From: Lepisosteus oculatus
Lineage: Eukaryota > Chordata > Actinopteri > Semionotiformes > Lepisosteidae
Reading direction: 5' to 3'
Assembly: GCF_040954835.1 (NCBI RefSeq)
Contig: NC_090704.1
Coordinates: 13,103,501 to 13,167,500, forward strand
DNA length: 64,000 nucleotides
The translations under genes were made by a program, and so were the position numbers. The number at the start of each line of letters is the position of its first letter. The first letter of the stretch is position 1. Below the pieces are notes generated by a model. That model did no database searches. It saw only the letters and a program-made list of their open reading frames with translations, and was not told the DNA's origin. Positions 12,069 through 24,640 of this stretch are shown here, piece after piece.

Positions 12069-13227
12069 GAACTGGATGTAATGGATTAAATATAAGATCA
12101 TATAAGTTATCAAGTTATACTGTATTTACTTTTGTCTCTATTTGAAATAAAAAACAATGTAGACACATTTTGTAGACAAGTTTTGAAAAATTACTTTTTG
12201 CATGTACCCAACATAAAAAGTTAATTAAAGGTAATATACATATATGTGACCTAAAAGAACAATAATGTCATCATTGTTGAAGCACAATGATGGTTAGTGC
12301 TTCAACACTGGTGAACATTGGTGCTTCACCTTGTAGCACGGAAGTGACCCAAAACATACAGCTCACTTGAAATTGTTAAGTTGAACACAAAGAACCATGA
12401 ATGTGATGTTTACCAAAGAATATTAGTCATATCACAGAATAAAAACCTTGTAGTGAATCACAAATAGGTCTAAAGAACAAAATACTATATGTTGAGTGGG
12501 ACACAGACATGACATAAAAATTTCATGCAGTAGACTGTAGATTGCATTTATTTCAATGGCAACATTTCCACAATATACATCTTAAATATATTTTGCAAGG
12601 CTGAAATGAGAAAAAAAAATGAAAGGTAAATTGTAAAGCGTAAAGACCAATACTCATATAACAAATATATGTTGATAGCTAAATATACTGTAAAAAGAGG
12701 GTTACTACTCCTCTGTTGCCTATAGTAACCACAGCATACCACTTGAGAACTGTTTACCACTTTCTGTATTTGACCCAGTAACATTGTGTACTTTTCTATC
12801 CCTAAAAATTGTACATATTAACAGAATTTGTTGGTAATCATCTAAGATAAAAAGACTTAAATGTATTTTTTGCAAACTGAAGAAACATTTTGTTTAATGT
12901 CATCAATTAAGGACAGATTTAAAAACAAACCACTGAGCGTGTGTTTTTGTGCTTTATTTTACTTAATGTACTTTTATAAAGCAATATCAACCACAGCTTA
13001 GGCTGAGCATGCACAAAAGTGTCCTCGCTTTGATGCTGGCAATAAATCATTCTTTAGAAAGTTTGCGTTTGCTCTATTAAGAGGCACAGAAAAAGCAATT
13101 GAAAGTCAAATTGTTCACACAAACACTCCAAATTGTTTACACAGAAAGGTTAGGTAGTCAGTATCTATTTAAAATAGGAGGGAATATCAAAAAAATATAT
13201 ATTCATATATCTTTTTCTCCCTCATAG
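12069..13227. other. Intergenic, no gene seen
   Basis: AT-rich sequence without a supported gene or repeat. Confidence 0.4.
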
Positions 13228-13309
13228 ATCAAGATCCCTCATAATCCTGCAAGAACATTATCTGGATGCAGAGCGTGTCTGCCTGAAGCAGTGGTAGAAG
13301 CTGCAGAAA
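13228..13309 (+). other. Candidate untranslated 5' exon upstream of rgs8
   Basis: An 82-nt segment preceded by a polypyrimidine tract and acceptor (CTTTTTCTCCCTCATAG) and followed by an ideal donor, GTAAGT at 13310. In the phase needed to join the rgs8 exon at 15236 it contains stops, so it could only be 5' UTR, with translation starting at the ATG at 15246. The evidence is splice-site shape only. Confidence 0.25.
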
Positions 13310-14530
13310 GTAAGTAGGTAAGTTAGGTGATAGTGGCAAAACTGACATTAAAGTTAAAGTGTAATATAAATTATTTAAAAAACACTTTGAAATCCACATA
13401 TAGTAACTAAAATGTAGTGAAACTGCAGTGTATTGTAGTAAGGATATGTAGTTGTAATGGTTAAGGAAAACTCCTGTAGTTTCATAAAGAACACTATTTA
13501 CAGTACTGTGTGTTGTCTGACAGCTTATCAGATGATTTTCAATATAAGTAATCCATTTATCGAAGATTGTATAGTCGAAACATGCAATGATTTACTTCAT
13601 TGGAGTTACTACTATTAATAATATGTCAGCATGCTTAATTCTTGATCCCATCACTTATGCTACTACATGATTCCTGTATCCTTTTATTCTTCTTTTATTA
13701 TAAAGGGTATTGCTTTTATGATGTCAATATGCCATGTGGATTTCAAAAATGAAAAAGCTATGCTCCAATAAGCAAACACAATATCGCCTATAGGTTCGTT
13801 TCCAAACTTGGTTGATGTTGATGATTCCAGGCACTTTGAATTTGGTTGGAACCGATGGTTATATAAATATAGCACTGTGGAGCCAGAGGCTTTTGTATCA
13901 GACAGACTAATAATCTATTTAAACCAAAAACATTTTCAGTACAAAAGTCATTTTTCTTCTCACTGTATTCCAAAATAGAAGTCTAGCTTTTTGTGTCTTA
14001 CAAAATATAATATTTAGTATAGTATAATACATCATCAGTTAGTATAATACATTGTTTGATAATTATAATGCAAAGTATTAGAAGTTCAACCAATATACTG
14101 TATGCGGTACATGCTTAATTGTTGTCCAGTCATCACTAGTTAAAGCCTGGGGTTTTAAAGTAGTATAAGGAAATGAGCCACAATATATTTGCATAATGCA
14201 GCTGTTGCACTTGCAATAAATAATGACTTTGTTGGATCCTGGGATTACCCGGGCAGAAGTGCTCAAGGAACCAAGGTTGGTTCAGCTTCATTTGTTCAGG
14301 ATTTCCTTGCAGAAATGCAACTCCTAGTACCTGCCACATGCCTCCAAGCTTGCAGTGAGAGATGCACTGTTCTTGCAATTGGTGTTACTGTAGTTGTCAG
14401 TTACAATCAGGTCCTGTGGTGTTGACCAATTTTTTTTGCCCATAAAATATTAAGAGCTTTAAAGGTGTGAAAATATCTGATTACCATAAATGGCCTTTGC
14501 TATTCATTAGCTGAGATACAAAGCCTGATT

Positions 14531-14860
14531 GACAAGGTAGTACAGTGGTTAGCATTTGTGCCTGAATTTATTCCTGGTCCTTGGGTGCTATTAGCATGGA
14601 GTTTGTGTGTTCTCCCTGTATTCACAATTATTTGTTCAGTCACAATTATACATTTTTGCTGGCTGCTCTGGTTTCCTCCCACAGTCCAAATACACTCTGG
14701 TAGCCTAGTTGGCCCTGGTCTGAGTGTGGTTGTGTGCCCTGGGATGGACTGGCATTCCATCCAGGGTGTATTCTCCCCTGAGGCTGTTGCTTGCCAAGAT
14801 AGGCTCTGACTCCCCCGTGACCCTGAACTGGATGAAGCAGTGAGAAAACGGATGGACGTA
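14531..14860 (+). mobile_element. tRNA-derived SINE, V-SINE-like
   Basis: A tRNA-like head (GGTAGTACAGTGGTTAGCAT) is followed by the widespread fish SINE body: GCATGGAGTTTGTGTGTTCT, GGTTTCCTCCCACAGTCC, GGGATGGACTGGCATTCC and a 3' end GAAAACGGATGGA. It lies about 380 bp upstream of the first recognised rgs8 coding exon. Confidence 0.85.
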
Positions 14861-17800
14861 AATACAAAGCAGTGAACATGATATACAGTAATGAATCACA
14901 ATGTACTGTATTTGCATAATGCAGGGTTTGGTTAAGTGTCTTAAAATTCAGTTGCCTTTGAAGTCACTTCGATACTTAATAACAATACTGTGAGAAAACC
15001 ATTTAGAATCTGACAATTGAAAAAATAATCTTTATATTCCAGACCGTAAAACACCCTAATTTCAATAAATCATGATAAACAGTGTGGCTACATTAAAACT
15101 AATGATACAGCTACGTACGTATCTCAATATATAGAAGTTGATTGAATGAGTAAGCTAAATGAGTTGGTGGCATTCCAAGTAGGAGGATGATGTACATTTA
15201 TAATTTTATGTACACACAACTTTTGTCTATTTTAGAGCCAAAACCATGAAAACAAGACTGGGCTGCCTATCCAATAAATCTGATTCTTACAGCGATTTTA
15301 CTGCCTTTCTTTCCCCAAAGACCAAATGCATGAAGTAAGTATGCTGCTTACATATTCGTGTTAGAATGAGGCACTGAAAATATATTTTCAGTTTGTATTG
15401 ATATTGTAAAGTGAGCGACTGAGGCTGACACTTTGAAGTACAAAGAAAGAACTTTTAATGCCTTTTTCATGTACAGAAAGGGCTGTTCCCAAACTGAACT
15501 TTAACTCAAAAATAAAAGAAAGGAGTGCAGGACAGACTTCTTACTCGCAGGTCAGCTCTGTTTCCTTCAGCGTCCCTTTGTTTCCTTGGCAACCACACGA
15601 TTCCCCCTCCCCCGCCTGCCTCTACTGAAGATATAACATCCCCAGGATGTCTTCTCGCCTGACATTTGGCTACCACTATAATATATTGCATATGATTCAA
15701 AGATCGGGTTCTGGACATTTATATCTTAGAATGGGAAAAGTAGGAAAAGTCAGCCATTCTTATGCAGCAGTCTGCCAAGTTACCAGACAAAGATAACTAT
15801 TTAATCTGATTATCCTTAACTTATCCCTAAAGTCAATTAATGTTACTCCTCTTAAATGAACCTTATCTCAGTAACTGAACCTTATCTCAGTTAGACACTT
15901 CTCAGGCTCTACTGTACAATTTGCAGTCTTTAAGGGGTTTAGATCTCTAAAAAGACTCTGATTTCACTCTTGAGCCATGTGCAGGATAACTGTTTTACAC
16001 TTGGTATTAAAGGTGATACTACTGTAGGTTCGGTTTTATCCTATTCTACAGTATACTGTATACTGCATAACTCACATACTGTAAAGACATTCTGTAATGT
16101 AATGAATACACTGTATTCTGCAAGGAAATGAAAAAAATAGCTCATGGATTAGACATAGCCATAGTTACTGTATATACTGTAAATATCTATAATAATAGGC
16201 GAAGCTCAATTTGTTAAATTAATCTACAGTGATTTTACCCAAATTTGCATAAGTCAAGAGAGTTCTAGGGAATCAAGTTATACTGTATAACCTACAGTGT
16301 ACCTCTGTGATACTTCTTTCTTGTCTGTTTAGTTATTGCAATTGTTTAATTTCTCATTATAAGTACTGTGTAACATCTTTTCAGTTTTGCCTGTATTGTT
16401 TCTACTTGTCAGATTTTCAACAGAAGAAGTCATAAGATGGGCTGAATCATTCAATACACTTCTTTCCCATAAATGTACTGTAAGTGGGCTATTCGGTAAG
16501 AATGAAAAAGAAATATTTCTCAAAATAAATTTGAAATATATATGCACGTACATGTTTATAGCTGTTTTTGCTCCGTTCTTGTGATCATTGTTCAAATTAT
16601 TTTTAACAAGCTATAGCTTTTTTTAAAGACATATAAAGGTATATTACAGACACAAAATCAGTCAGACCCACTGCCGGTCATTTGTGATATGATTTAAATT
16701 TAAAACATATAAACACTATACTGTACAAAGTATTTTATACTGTGGAGAAAGATACTTTATTTCTTAATTTCAGTAGAACTTGAAAGTGCATATTCTTTTA
16801 AAAATCTCTGTAATGTTTTATTTAGTATTAAGAGTAATAAATAAAATAACTGTAGGCCACTTCTAATTGGTGGAAGAGTTGATTGTGGTTTCAATCTTAA
16901 GAAAACAAAATGGATGAAAAAAAAACAGTTGTCTTCTAGAAAAGAATATTGTGCCTGTGCAGAAAGCTTTGTTTTCTTCTTTGACCAAAAGAACACTAAA
17001 TGTGTATACCATACACAGTACCACACATTAGAACACATGAATGGTATATATCAAATTTGTACTGTTCGTTCCCAAAGGAGAACAAACACAATGACTATAC
17101 TTTCAGCTATCCCAATTTTTCTTGTATTGACCTGCAAAAAAGAACTCTATTATCTTACAGTAACTTTAAATTACATGAATTTGCTTTACTCTCTCGTCTC
17201 TGTAAAATAGCCTAGGCTCCTTTTCTAAGAGAATCATTAAATTCTTTGCAAATAACAAATTGTGACTATACAAAAGCATTGACTGAACTTGTCTTTTTCA
17301 TATACTGTATTGTTAGTTAATGGTTGGTGAATTTATTTTAAATAGACAAACTTGCGTGACAGTTTTATGGGTACTACAGATGGATTTTGAATTTTAAAAA
17401 AAGGAATATTTTCACAGAAAACAACTGAATCTATTTTTGTGGTGCCCTCCTGTACATCACCATAAAAAATGAAATATATTATTTCAGGTTTAACAATAAA
17501 ATTTTCTATATTTTACATAGACTTGCAGTAACAATGCAAATTGTGTTCCTTGTTATTGGTATTATAATTTATATTTTTTCGCTTATAAAAGATTTATTTT
17601 CAGAAAAAATATATTTTTCTCAATGGAACCATAGTTTTGAGTTGATTGATACTGTTGTCTTAATTAAAAATGCCACAGAAAAAGATTACTTGAAAATGTA
17701 GTCTTGCCAAATTAATAGAAGGGGTCAGAGACTTGTCCTTCCTCTGGAACATTTATTTTAAATGTGTTTTCCAGTCTCACAAAACATTCCGTCAAATTGT

Positions 17801-18644
17801 GTTCCTGAAAAACAGCAGCTGCATAACATAAGCAAAGACAAAATGACAGTCAAGAAGTCCTCTGAGGGATGAGAGGAAACAAGGGACAGTCCCATGATGT
17901 ATTTCAGTCTGTTACCAAAAAAAGATCTGCAATTGGTCTGGAAATCTGAAAATTTCGAAATGTGGACCTTTTGATGTTATACTTGCACAAATCATAATCA
18001 TTTGTTGTAATGCTAGGGTAAGATTTCATTCTTTAGGAGTTGGATAATTGTCCATGTTAAATTCAAGAAGGTTCAGAGTGTGTTGAGAATAAAGTGTTTT
18101 TTATAAATTGAACTTTAATCTTTTGTGCCCGTTTCTGAGCTATGTTTAAACTTAAAAGGTTTGACGGCAGTTACCTATTACAACACATTACTAATTACGT
18201 TTCTGTTAACTTTCTAGATGGCTTGGCTGCATTCAGAGCATTCCTCAAAACTGAGTTCAGTGAGGAAAATATTGAGTTCTGCATGGCCTGTGAGGACTAC
18301 AAACAAACCAAGTCTGCCACAAAACTGATCAACAAAGCCCCAAAAATCTATGAGGAGTTTATAGATTTTCAAGCACCTAGAGAGGTAATTTTACCAGTCA
18401 ACAGCATTTTAAAAACTAGAATCTCAATTTTGGGGATATATCTGTGCAATTTTGGCATCATCACTTGTGTTTTTTTACAAATCCCATGAATCAAACAGGA
18501 GGGAATAAGTATACTTCTGGGTATAATTAACACATTACAGGCAACACAGCCCTGTACTGGAGATTTGGTGCCAACAGCATTTCATACCTGCAAGCATTCA
18601 GGAGACTGCAGGGGTCACTCTCTGTAATACAGAACTAAAATAGC

Positions 18645-18845
18645 CCTGGTTGACTAATTCCAACACTATACTTAGCAGCACTCAGCCAATTGTGCGCTGC
18701 TGCATTGGGAATCTTGGTCACAGTCAACTCAGTGACATGACACGAGTTCAAACACAAGTTGCCTGGATCATAGAGCTCAGCCTGTACAGCCAGGCAAATG
18801 CTGGTTTAATGGTTGAGTCACTTGGGAGGCCCCCTAATTATCATT
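18645..18845 (-). mobile_element. tRNA-derived SINE (salmonid-type head) in rgs8 intron
   Basis: On the minus strand, GGGGGCCTCCCAAGTGACTC, then TTTGAACTCGTG-region promoter remnants, and GCGCACAATTGGCTGAGTGC match the order of blocks in the common fish SINE that begins with a GGCCTCCCGGGTGGCGCAG-like head. It lies in the intron between rgs8 exons 4 and 5. Strongly diverged. Confidence 0.6.
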
Positions 18846-19878
18846 CTTTTTGATAAGAGTTTAATTAAACTTTAAAAAAATACAACCAGCTCTCAAATAC
18901 TCATGGCCTTTGACTGTACCGGATGGAGGGACAATTGTGCAGTATGCAACTACAGTACAGATCTCCTGAGACAACATGTAATGTGCTTAGCCAGCCAGAC
19001 ACTGTTCACATTCTGTATTGGCCTTATTAGTCATATTTATGCACATGGAAGTCAATCATTCTTGACCACAGGTAACTAACAGACGTCATTTAGTTAAACA
19101 TTAAACGTTTCAAAAAATAAAACATGAAAACTGAAATAGTTGAAAAGTGGTGGTTTTCTATTTTACATTTGAACTGGTTATCTTAATTGCTTTACTATAT
19201 TTTAATGTGTTATTAATCTATATATTATATTGTTAAAATAAATATTAATATTTTAAGATATTTGTGAACAGGTCCTAAATATATGAGAATGTGAACTGTC
19301 GAAACTGTTAATCTTTTTTATATGGGATATTTGATACAGTATATTCTGTTTTCAGTGGAACACAGGCGTTAAACCAGAAAAGATTGAAATACTGTATGCT
19401 GAAATGTATGCTGAAAATCACATGTTTATCTGTGACTTTTATTCAGAAAACAACTGGGGTCAGGTAACAGTATGTTAAGAGGAAATGGACCATTTTGTAC
19501 AATCTATTGAGGGGATTTCTCACCGTGTAAATTCTCGCTGATACTATCTAATACGATTTTGATGTTCTATATCTTAGTGCATCTTGACCCTATGATTGAT
19601 ACTTACATCAAATTTCTGGAGAGAACTAATCTCAGATATTTAAAAGTAGGCAGTCAATGATTAGCACAAGAGGCAGCAGTAGTTATGAATCCAACAGTAG
19701 TTACATGAGTCAATATCTTATGCAATCTTCTTGTGAAACTGGTGTACATAATTACTTTCAAATAAATACATTTGTAATTAAAATAAATTGTGAATTTCTT
19801 CATATGTTGAACAGTGATATGATGTTGAACATAATGATGTTTGCAGATGATGAAATTAGGTCATCACTTCTTCCACAG

Positions 19879-20068
19879 GTGAACATTGACTATCAAACTA
19901 GAGAGATAACTAGGAAAAACCTTCTGGAACCAACCTACTCATGTGATCAGTATGGCCCACGCAAGAGTATACAGCCTGATGGAAAAGGATTCCTATCCAC
20001 GTTTTCTGAGATCAAACATCTACATATATTTACTGAACCAGATGCATTCTCAAAGAAGATGTAATTAG
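19879..20068 (+). pseudogene. rgs8: rgs8 last coding exon with +1 frameshift
   Basis: The acceptor TTCTTCCACAG ends at 19878. The reading frame gives VNIDYQTREITRKNLLEP and then C at 19942-19944. The family motif CFDQAQ should follow, but 10 nt occupy the place of nine. From 19955 the next frame restores [17 protein letters not shown] to the C-terminus. Left unshifted, the frame runs to a TAA at 20062-20064 with an unrelated tail that loses the last RGS-box helices. Confidence 0.85.
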
Positions 20069-20559
20069 AAGGTAGTCCAATAAATACACAATATATTTTT
20101 CAGTATATGTTTGTCCTTGTGTAACCTAAAGATGAAAAATTGAATAAAAGCATTGTTGCTTTCCCATACTGGGTGTGTATAGTCTGGTAATCAAGCACAA
20201 CCTACAGTATATGTTTTAGTTATTACAAATGTTTCTCAGTTGTATATTTGTGTGTTTCATAAAGAAATATTACAAATACTGTTCTTATTACATCTGTTAA
20301 TTTATTTTCCAATACATTTCATTAGAATGAAGTATGTCTATATAGACATGTTAATAGAAAAGTTTAAAAAGTAAGAAAAAGTAGCAATATCATTTCTGGT
20401 ACAGAATATTACACTATGACCTGTAATTGTGCACAGCCACCGTCACAAGGACAAGGCAAGATCTAAATGCAGGACCCAGGTTGAATCGAGAAACTTCTGA
20501 AATCTGAAGGGTGAGAAAAGCAGAGCCAGTTGATGCTGGCAGACAGACAGAAAATCCTG

Positions 20560-20785
20560 GCACAGAGAGGCAGACAGGAAAGCCTGGTTAGTTGAGACTT
20601 ACTGGGAAAACCCAGCATGGTGAGGCTGACAGGAAAGCCTGGAGAGTTAAGCCTGACCGAGAAGCCTGGGGAATTTAGGCTGATAGGGAAAATTGGCGTA
20701 AAAGGGCTGACCGGGAAAGAAAGCTAAGGCTCATAGGAAAGCCTAGCACAGTGAGGCAGACAGGATAGACATGCTTCTGGAATCA
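20560..20785 (+). repeat. Degenerate minisatellite
   Basis: About eight imperfect tandem units of roughly 27-28 bp built on GAGGCTGACAGGAAAGCCTG. Units vary by substitutions and short gaps (for example AAGCCTGACCGAGAAGCCTG). No coding frame is conserved across units. Confidence 0.7.
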
Positions 20786-21020
20786 ATGTTGACTGTTGGT
20801 GAAAGTCAGGATGTCAAAGAAGACGGAGTTTCTAGGATTCATAATCTTGCAAAGCCAGGTTTCTTAAGCAGGCAGGAAATTGCACTCATTATAAGAGCAT
20901 ATTGTAACTCAATGTCAGAGAACTGATTCAGTGGAGATTTGGAACTTGTCTAAATGGAGGGTTGATTGGAAGATTAGGTCCCTGCATAAAAGGGAGACAG
21001 ATGCACAGACAGGCAGCCCG

Positions 21021-21527
21021 TGTTACGATCCCTGCCTCCCGGCAACGGAAGAGGCAGAAGTAGGCGTAACCCCAATCCATCAGTTCACCTATCAGTTTTC
21101 CTATTCACCACCACACCCCCGTCTCATCCTACTTAAACACCTGTCTTTCCCTACCTCTTTGCTCAGTATTGGTTTTCCTTTCGAGCTTCCTGGTTGCGCT
21201 ACTCCTACTTCTACCCTGTGTTTGTCTTGGCTTTCGGTTTACGGTTTTTTCCCTTTTGACTACGGCTTTTCGGATCACGTCTTGGCTTCGTTACTTACGC
21301 TCTGTTTTGGATCACTGGCTACCCCTGGACTATCAGATTGCTCTACTGTCTACGATTTCGGATTACGCTTCGGCTTCGGTAACTCGTTCCCTTTGAATCT
21401 CTGGCTTCCCCTGGACTCTCGGCTCACTCCTTCGACTACGGCTTTCTTTGGATCATGGCTAGGCTTTGTCAGCTCCCGCAAGTGGGTTCACTCACTGGTT
21501 TTGGTCCCTCTTACCGAATCCATAACA
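21021..21527 (+). mobile_element. Solo LTR, Ty3/gypsy-like
   Basis: TGTTACGATC begins and CATAACA ends the element. An exact 5-bp duplication, GCCCG, flanks it (21016-21020 and 21528-21532). A 230-codon frame running through it is a by-product of GC-rich composition and not a gene: its start lies in flanking DNA and its sequence matches no family. Confidence 0.88.
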
Positions 21528-21532
21528 GCCCG

Positions 21533-23649
21533 ACCTGGTCATTACAGGCTCTGGTGGAACGTGGGCTCTCATGGGAAGGCTGAGGTCACCCAGGACAACC
21601 ACAGACACCCAGCCCAGGCATGACACAGAAACCTTAAGACTCATGTACAGTTTCATACGAGCCTTATATTGAGACTTAAAAGGAGTCAAAAAGCAAATAG
21701 TAATGCAATTTTACATCACCAAAACTGTTACTTTTTAACTTTTTAGATGAAGGTGACATTGGGAGAACAAGATGAAAAATACCAAAGTTCTTTGTGAGGA
21801 AAAACTGCTAATAGCTGATAATGTTTTATTTTTTTTATTTTTTACTTTTGTACAGTTTAATGATGCCACTGAAATTGAGATTGCTTTGTTATGAATAATC
21901 TAATCACAACTACAACCATGCCTCTAACAACACGTGCCAACCTTCATATCATACACGACTTACAAACACAATTAGCTTTGTTATCCCTTACTTTTTTTAC
22001 TTAGGACTTTTGAATTTAATTTTAGAAAAACGTTGCTCATTCATAATCAAATTAATGTCATTCCTTAAGCCAAAAGATGCTTTGCAATGCTTTAGAGGAA
22101 ATAAAAATATTTTCATGCATTACTTAATGAACTACGCAAAGTTTTAGTCAAGAAAGATCTAATCATGTTATTACAATCTAGAAGGAAAGAGAATAATGTC
22201 AATTAGTTAATGTAACTCTGGTAGTCAAGGGAAATTCCCAAGTTCACAGTTTGGGTAGACCATAAAATCTCCCATTTCCCAAACAGAACAAAAGATACTA
22301 GGTTACAGTGTGATAAAATAATTAATTATCTCAAAGATGAATTGCTCTTTTCACAGAAATTATTCATATTATAAATACATTTTCAATCAAGTAGTGATAA
22401 GGCTGTAACACTAGGCATTTGACTTGTCACTGTGTTTACAGAGACACACACAAGCGGTGTAATTCCTACAACATTGTGTATCTATGCTTACACAGTCTGC
22501 TATTTTTGTACGTTTATGTAAAAATGAGTTCCAAAGTCCACCCGCCTGTTTGTGAAATGAGTAATGTAGGGTCAATATTAACCGATGAAGTGCTTCAGTT
22601 ATGCTTCATTAGGATCCCAGTATCCTGCAGACTTACAAAACAGGACTGTAGCAATCTAGTCTTCAATCAGACTGAATGAGATAAACCACCAATAATTTCT
22701 CATCTGCTATTTTGGTTGATTAAGGCTGCAGCACAATGAGATCTCCAATTTTCTTGGTCTCCATTCCAATGATTCAAGGTCACATGTGGAATCTTGTGTG
22801 CAAAGGTTTATTCACAATAAAAGATGTCAAACACAGGCATCTTCTCCTGTATATCCAGCATTCTGAAGGTCCTTTTGATGATGTGCTAATGGTGACCTGA
22901 GCAGGATGGTAATGTCTGGATGCTCCTAGTTATGATCTGCTATGGAAGCAGCTATTATAAGATTGTCATTAAACAAATGAGAAACCAATGCATTTGAACA
23001 GCTCTAACTGACTGAGCATCCATTTTAGATTTGACTTTTTTCACCCATTTTGGGGAGTAAGGGAGAAAAGTAGCCATAAACATAGTCTGCCTCATCATTT
23101 CACTGGATAACTACCTCCAGAGACATCACCTTTCTGTGGTTGAAAAATAAAGAAAGAGAGTATTACAATTAAGAGTCTGGAACATCAGGACCGCTATGTA
23201 CTGTCCATACAATGACCAAACAAAAACACACTGCATTTTTGCCCATGAATTCTGGAGAATTCCAGAGATATGACATCGTCTCCTCTTCACTGAGGTGAAA
23301 CCCAACAAGCCAGAGAAGGGAAACTCAAGGAATATTGAATTGGCAATACTTTTCTTCTGGAAAGGAAAATCAGAGCAAAAGTCTTTGTCATCAAGAAAGA
23401 AATTAAGTACCTTAATGAATTCACTATAAGATTTAAAAAGTGTCCCATGATGATTCACCCCAAATTAACAGCGAATCAATGTGCCTCCATGATTTTTGCA
23501 TATGTCCCTATTTTAGATTAAGATGATGAAACCACGGTAAAGTTCCATACCAAAGGTCAACCAAATTCTCAGGTTACTGATCAGTAGCACAGTATTTTCT
23601 GTGCATGGAACAGCAATCCAAATTCTACATAGAAGAAAGGTAGAGGTTC
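21533..23649. other. Intergenic, no gene seen
   Basis: Nothing recognisable. Modest open frames (for example minus strand 23126-23458) have no family signature or splice context. Confidence 0.4.
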
Positions 23650-24640
23650 TGTTACATTCCACATCCCTCCTCTAGGGGGCGCTCCTATCCCTTTCTGTTA
23701 AGATTAGTTTTCCCCCGTGCACCAGATCACTATAGTCACCGCCCCCCTGTCTGTCAACTCGTCTTAACCCTTCTGTACCTTCCTCAGTTGTCCTTCTCCA
23801 GTCATTTATAGATTATACCGTCTGCATAAGGTCTTTAATAACACACTTCACTGGAGTCAAAACCGGCTTTGGTGACAAAATATTAAGCCTTCAATAAGAA
23901 ACTCGGAACCCCATCTACTCTCTCTGTCTCATCCCCGAAGGTACCCTTTTGGGATTCCCAAAGAACTGTGCCTTTTTTCTATATGGTAGGTAACCTTCTG
24001 TTCATCGTTCTTTCTTTGACAGTTTTTTTGGGGAGGTTTTCCCTCCTCATTTTAGGACCTCAGGAGCTGCCCTCAAAAAGGGGGGGGGTACTGTTATGTT
24101 CCACATCCCTCCTCTAGAGGGCGCTCCTACCCCTTTCTGTTATGATTCGTTTTTATTATTTCCTGGTGCATCTCGTTTGAAATCTGGTTAAAAGCCGAGC
24201 GTCTCTGCAGTTCCTGGCTCAGTATTAGAAGATGGACGCCACAAGGCTTGCCTTTTCCCCGAGCTCGCGGGTAGCCCGTTATTCCCCGGCATCCTGACTG
24301 TCTGTGTGCGGGGCTCAGAGCGCCTGGTCCCGTTATGCTTTTAGTTCTGTTCCTGTTCCGGTTCCAACCTGCTTACAGTTTTTAACTGTTTTGTCTTGAA
24401 TGGATCTCCCAGCCTTTGGACTATGGACTGCGCCCCAACTTCCCATTTTGGACTTACCTGGACTCGGTTGCTTCAGGATTTCCACCCATGCACCAGATCA
24501 CTACAGTCACTGCCCCCAATCTGTCAACCTGTCCTAACCCTGCTCCACCTTCCTCAGTTGTCCTTCTCCAGTCATTTCTGGATTATACAGTACCATCTGC
24601 ATAGGGTCTTTAATAATACACTTCACGGGAGCCAGAACCG
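23650..24640 (+). mobile_element. Internally deleted Ty3/gypsy-like LTR retrotransposon
   Basis: A left LTR (from 23650, TGTTACATTCCACATCCCTC) and a right LTR (from 24092, TGTTATGTTCCACATCCCTC) share most of their sequence. The left lacks a central block and jumps from TTTCTGTTA to GTGCACCAGATCAC. Between them are only about 220 bp, ending in a polypurine tract AAAAAGGGGGGGGGTAC just before the right LTR. TGGTGAC at 23875 could be a primer-binding site. No gag or pol remains. Similarity between the copies extends to about ACCGGCTT, past any obvious CA end, so the outer boundary is approximate. Confidence 0.8.

Larger units (their letters stand above)
15236..20068 (+). pseudogene. rgs8: rgs8-like gene, four coding exons, last exon frameshifted
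   Basis: RGS8 is an R4-family GTPase-activating protein that shortens Galpha-i/o and Galpha-q signalling. Recognised exons are 15236-15334 (MKTRLGCLSNKSDS from the ATG at 15246), 16413-16474 (FSTEEVIRWAESFNTLLSHK), 18218-18384 ([20 protein letters not shown] onward) and 19879-20068 (VNIDYQTREITRKNLLEP onward). Phases join correctly, and exons 3 and 4 are 62 and 167 nt, exactly as in the rgs16 gene downstream. The Galpha-contact Asn in SEEN and the Asn in TRKNL are present. The last exon is disrupted by a +1 shift at about 19945-19954; downstream, the next frame still encodes [13 protein letters not shown] and ends SQRR-, with an ancestral-position stop at 20066-20068. The conserved Trp of EFW is Cys here. 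No MC-type first exon is seen upstream, as expected for RGS8, whose N-terminus differs from RGS4/5/16. Poly(A) signals AATAAA occur at 20079 and 20143. It is either a recent pseudogene or a functional gene with a sequence error. Confidence 0.82.

Noticed and set aside
12069-15235. An MC-type (palmitoylated) first exon for rgs8
   Set aside because: No ATG-TGY...CTGGAGAG-GT pattern was found upstream; RGS8 normally lacks it.
20931-21623. A 230-codon open frame
   Set aside because: It runs through the solo LTR at 21021-21527 and into flanking DNA on both sides; low stop density in GC-richer LTR sequence explains it, and no domain is recognisable.
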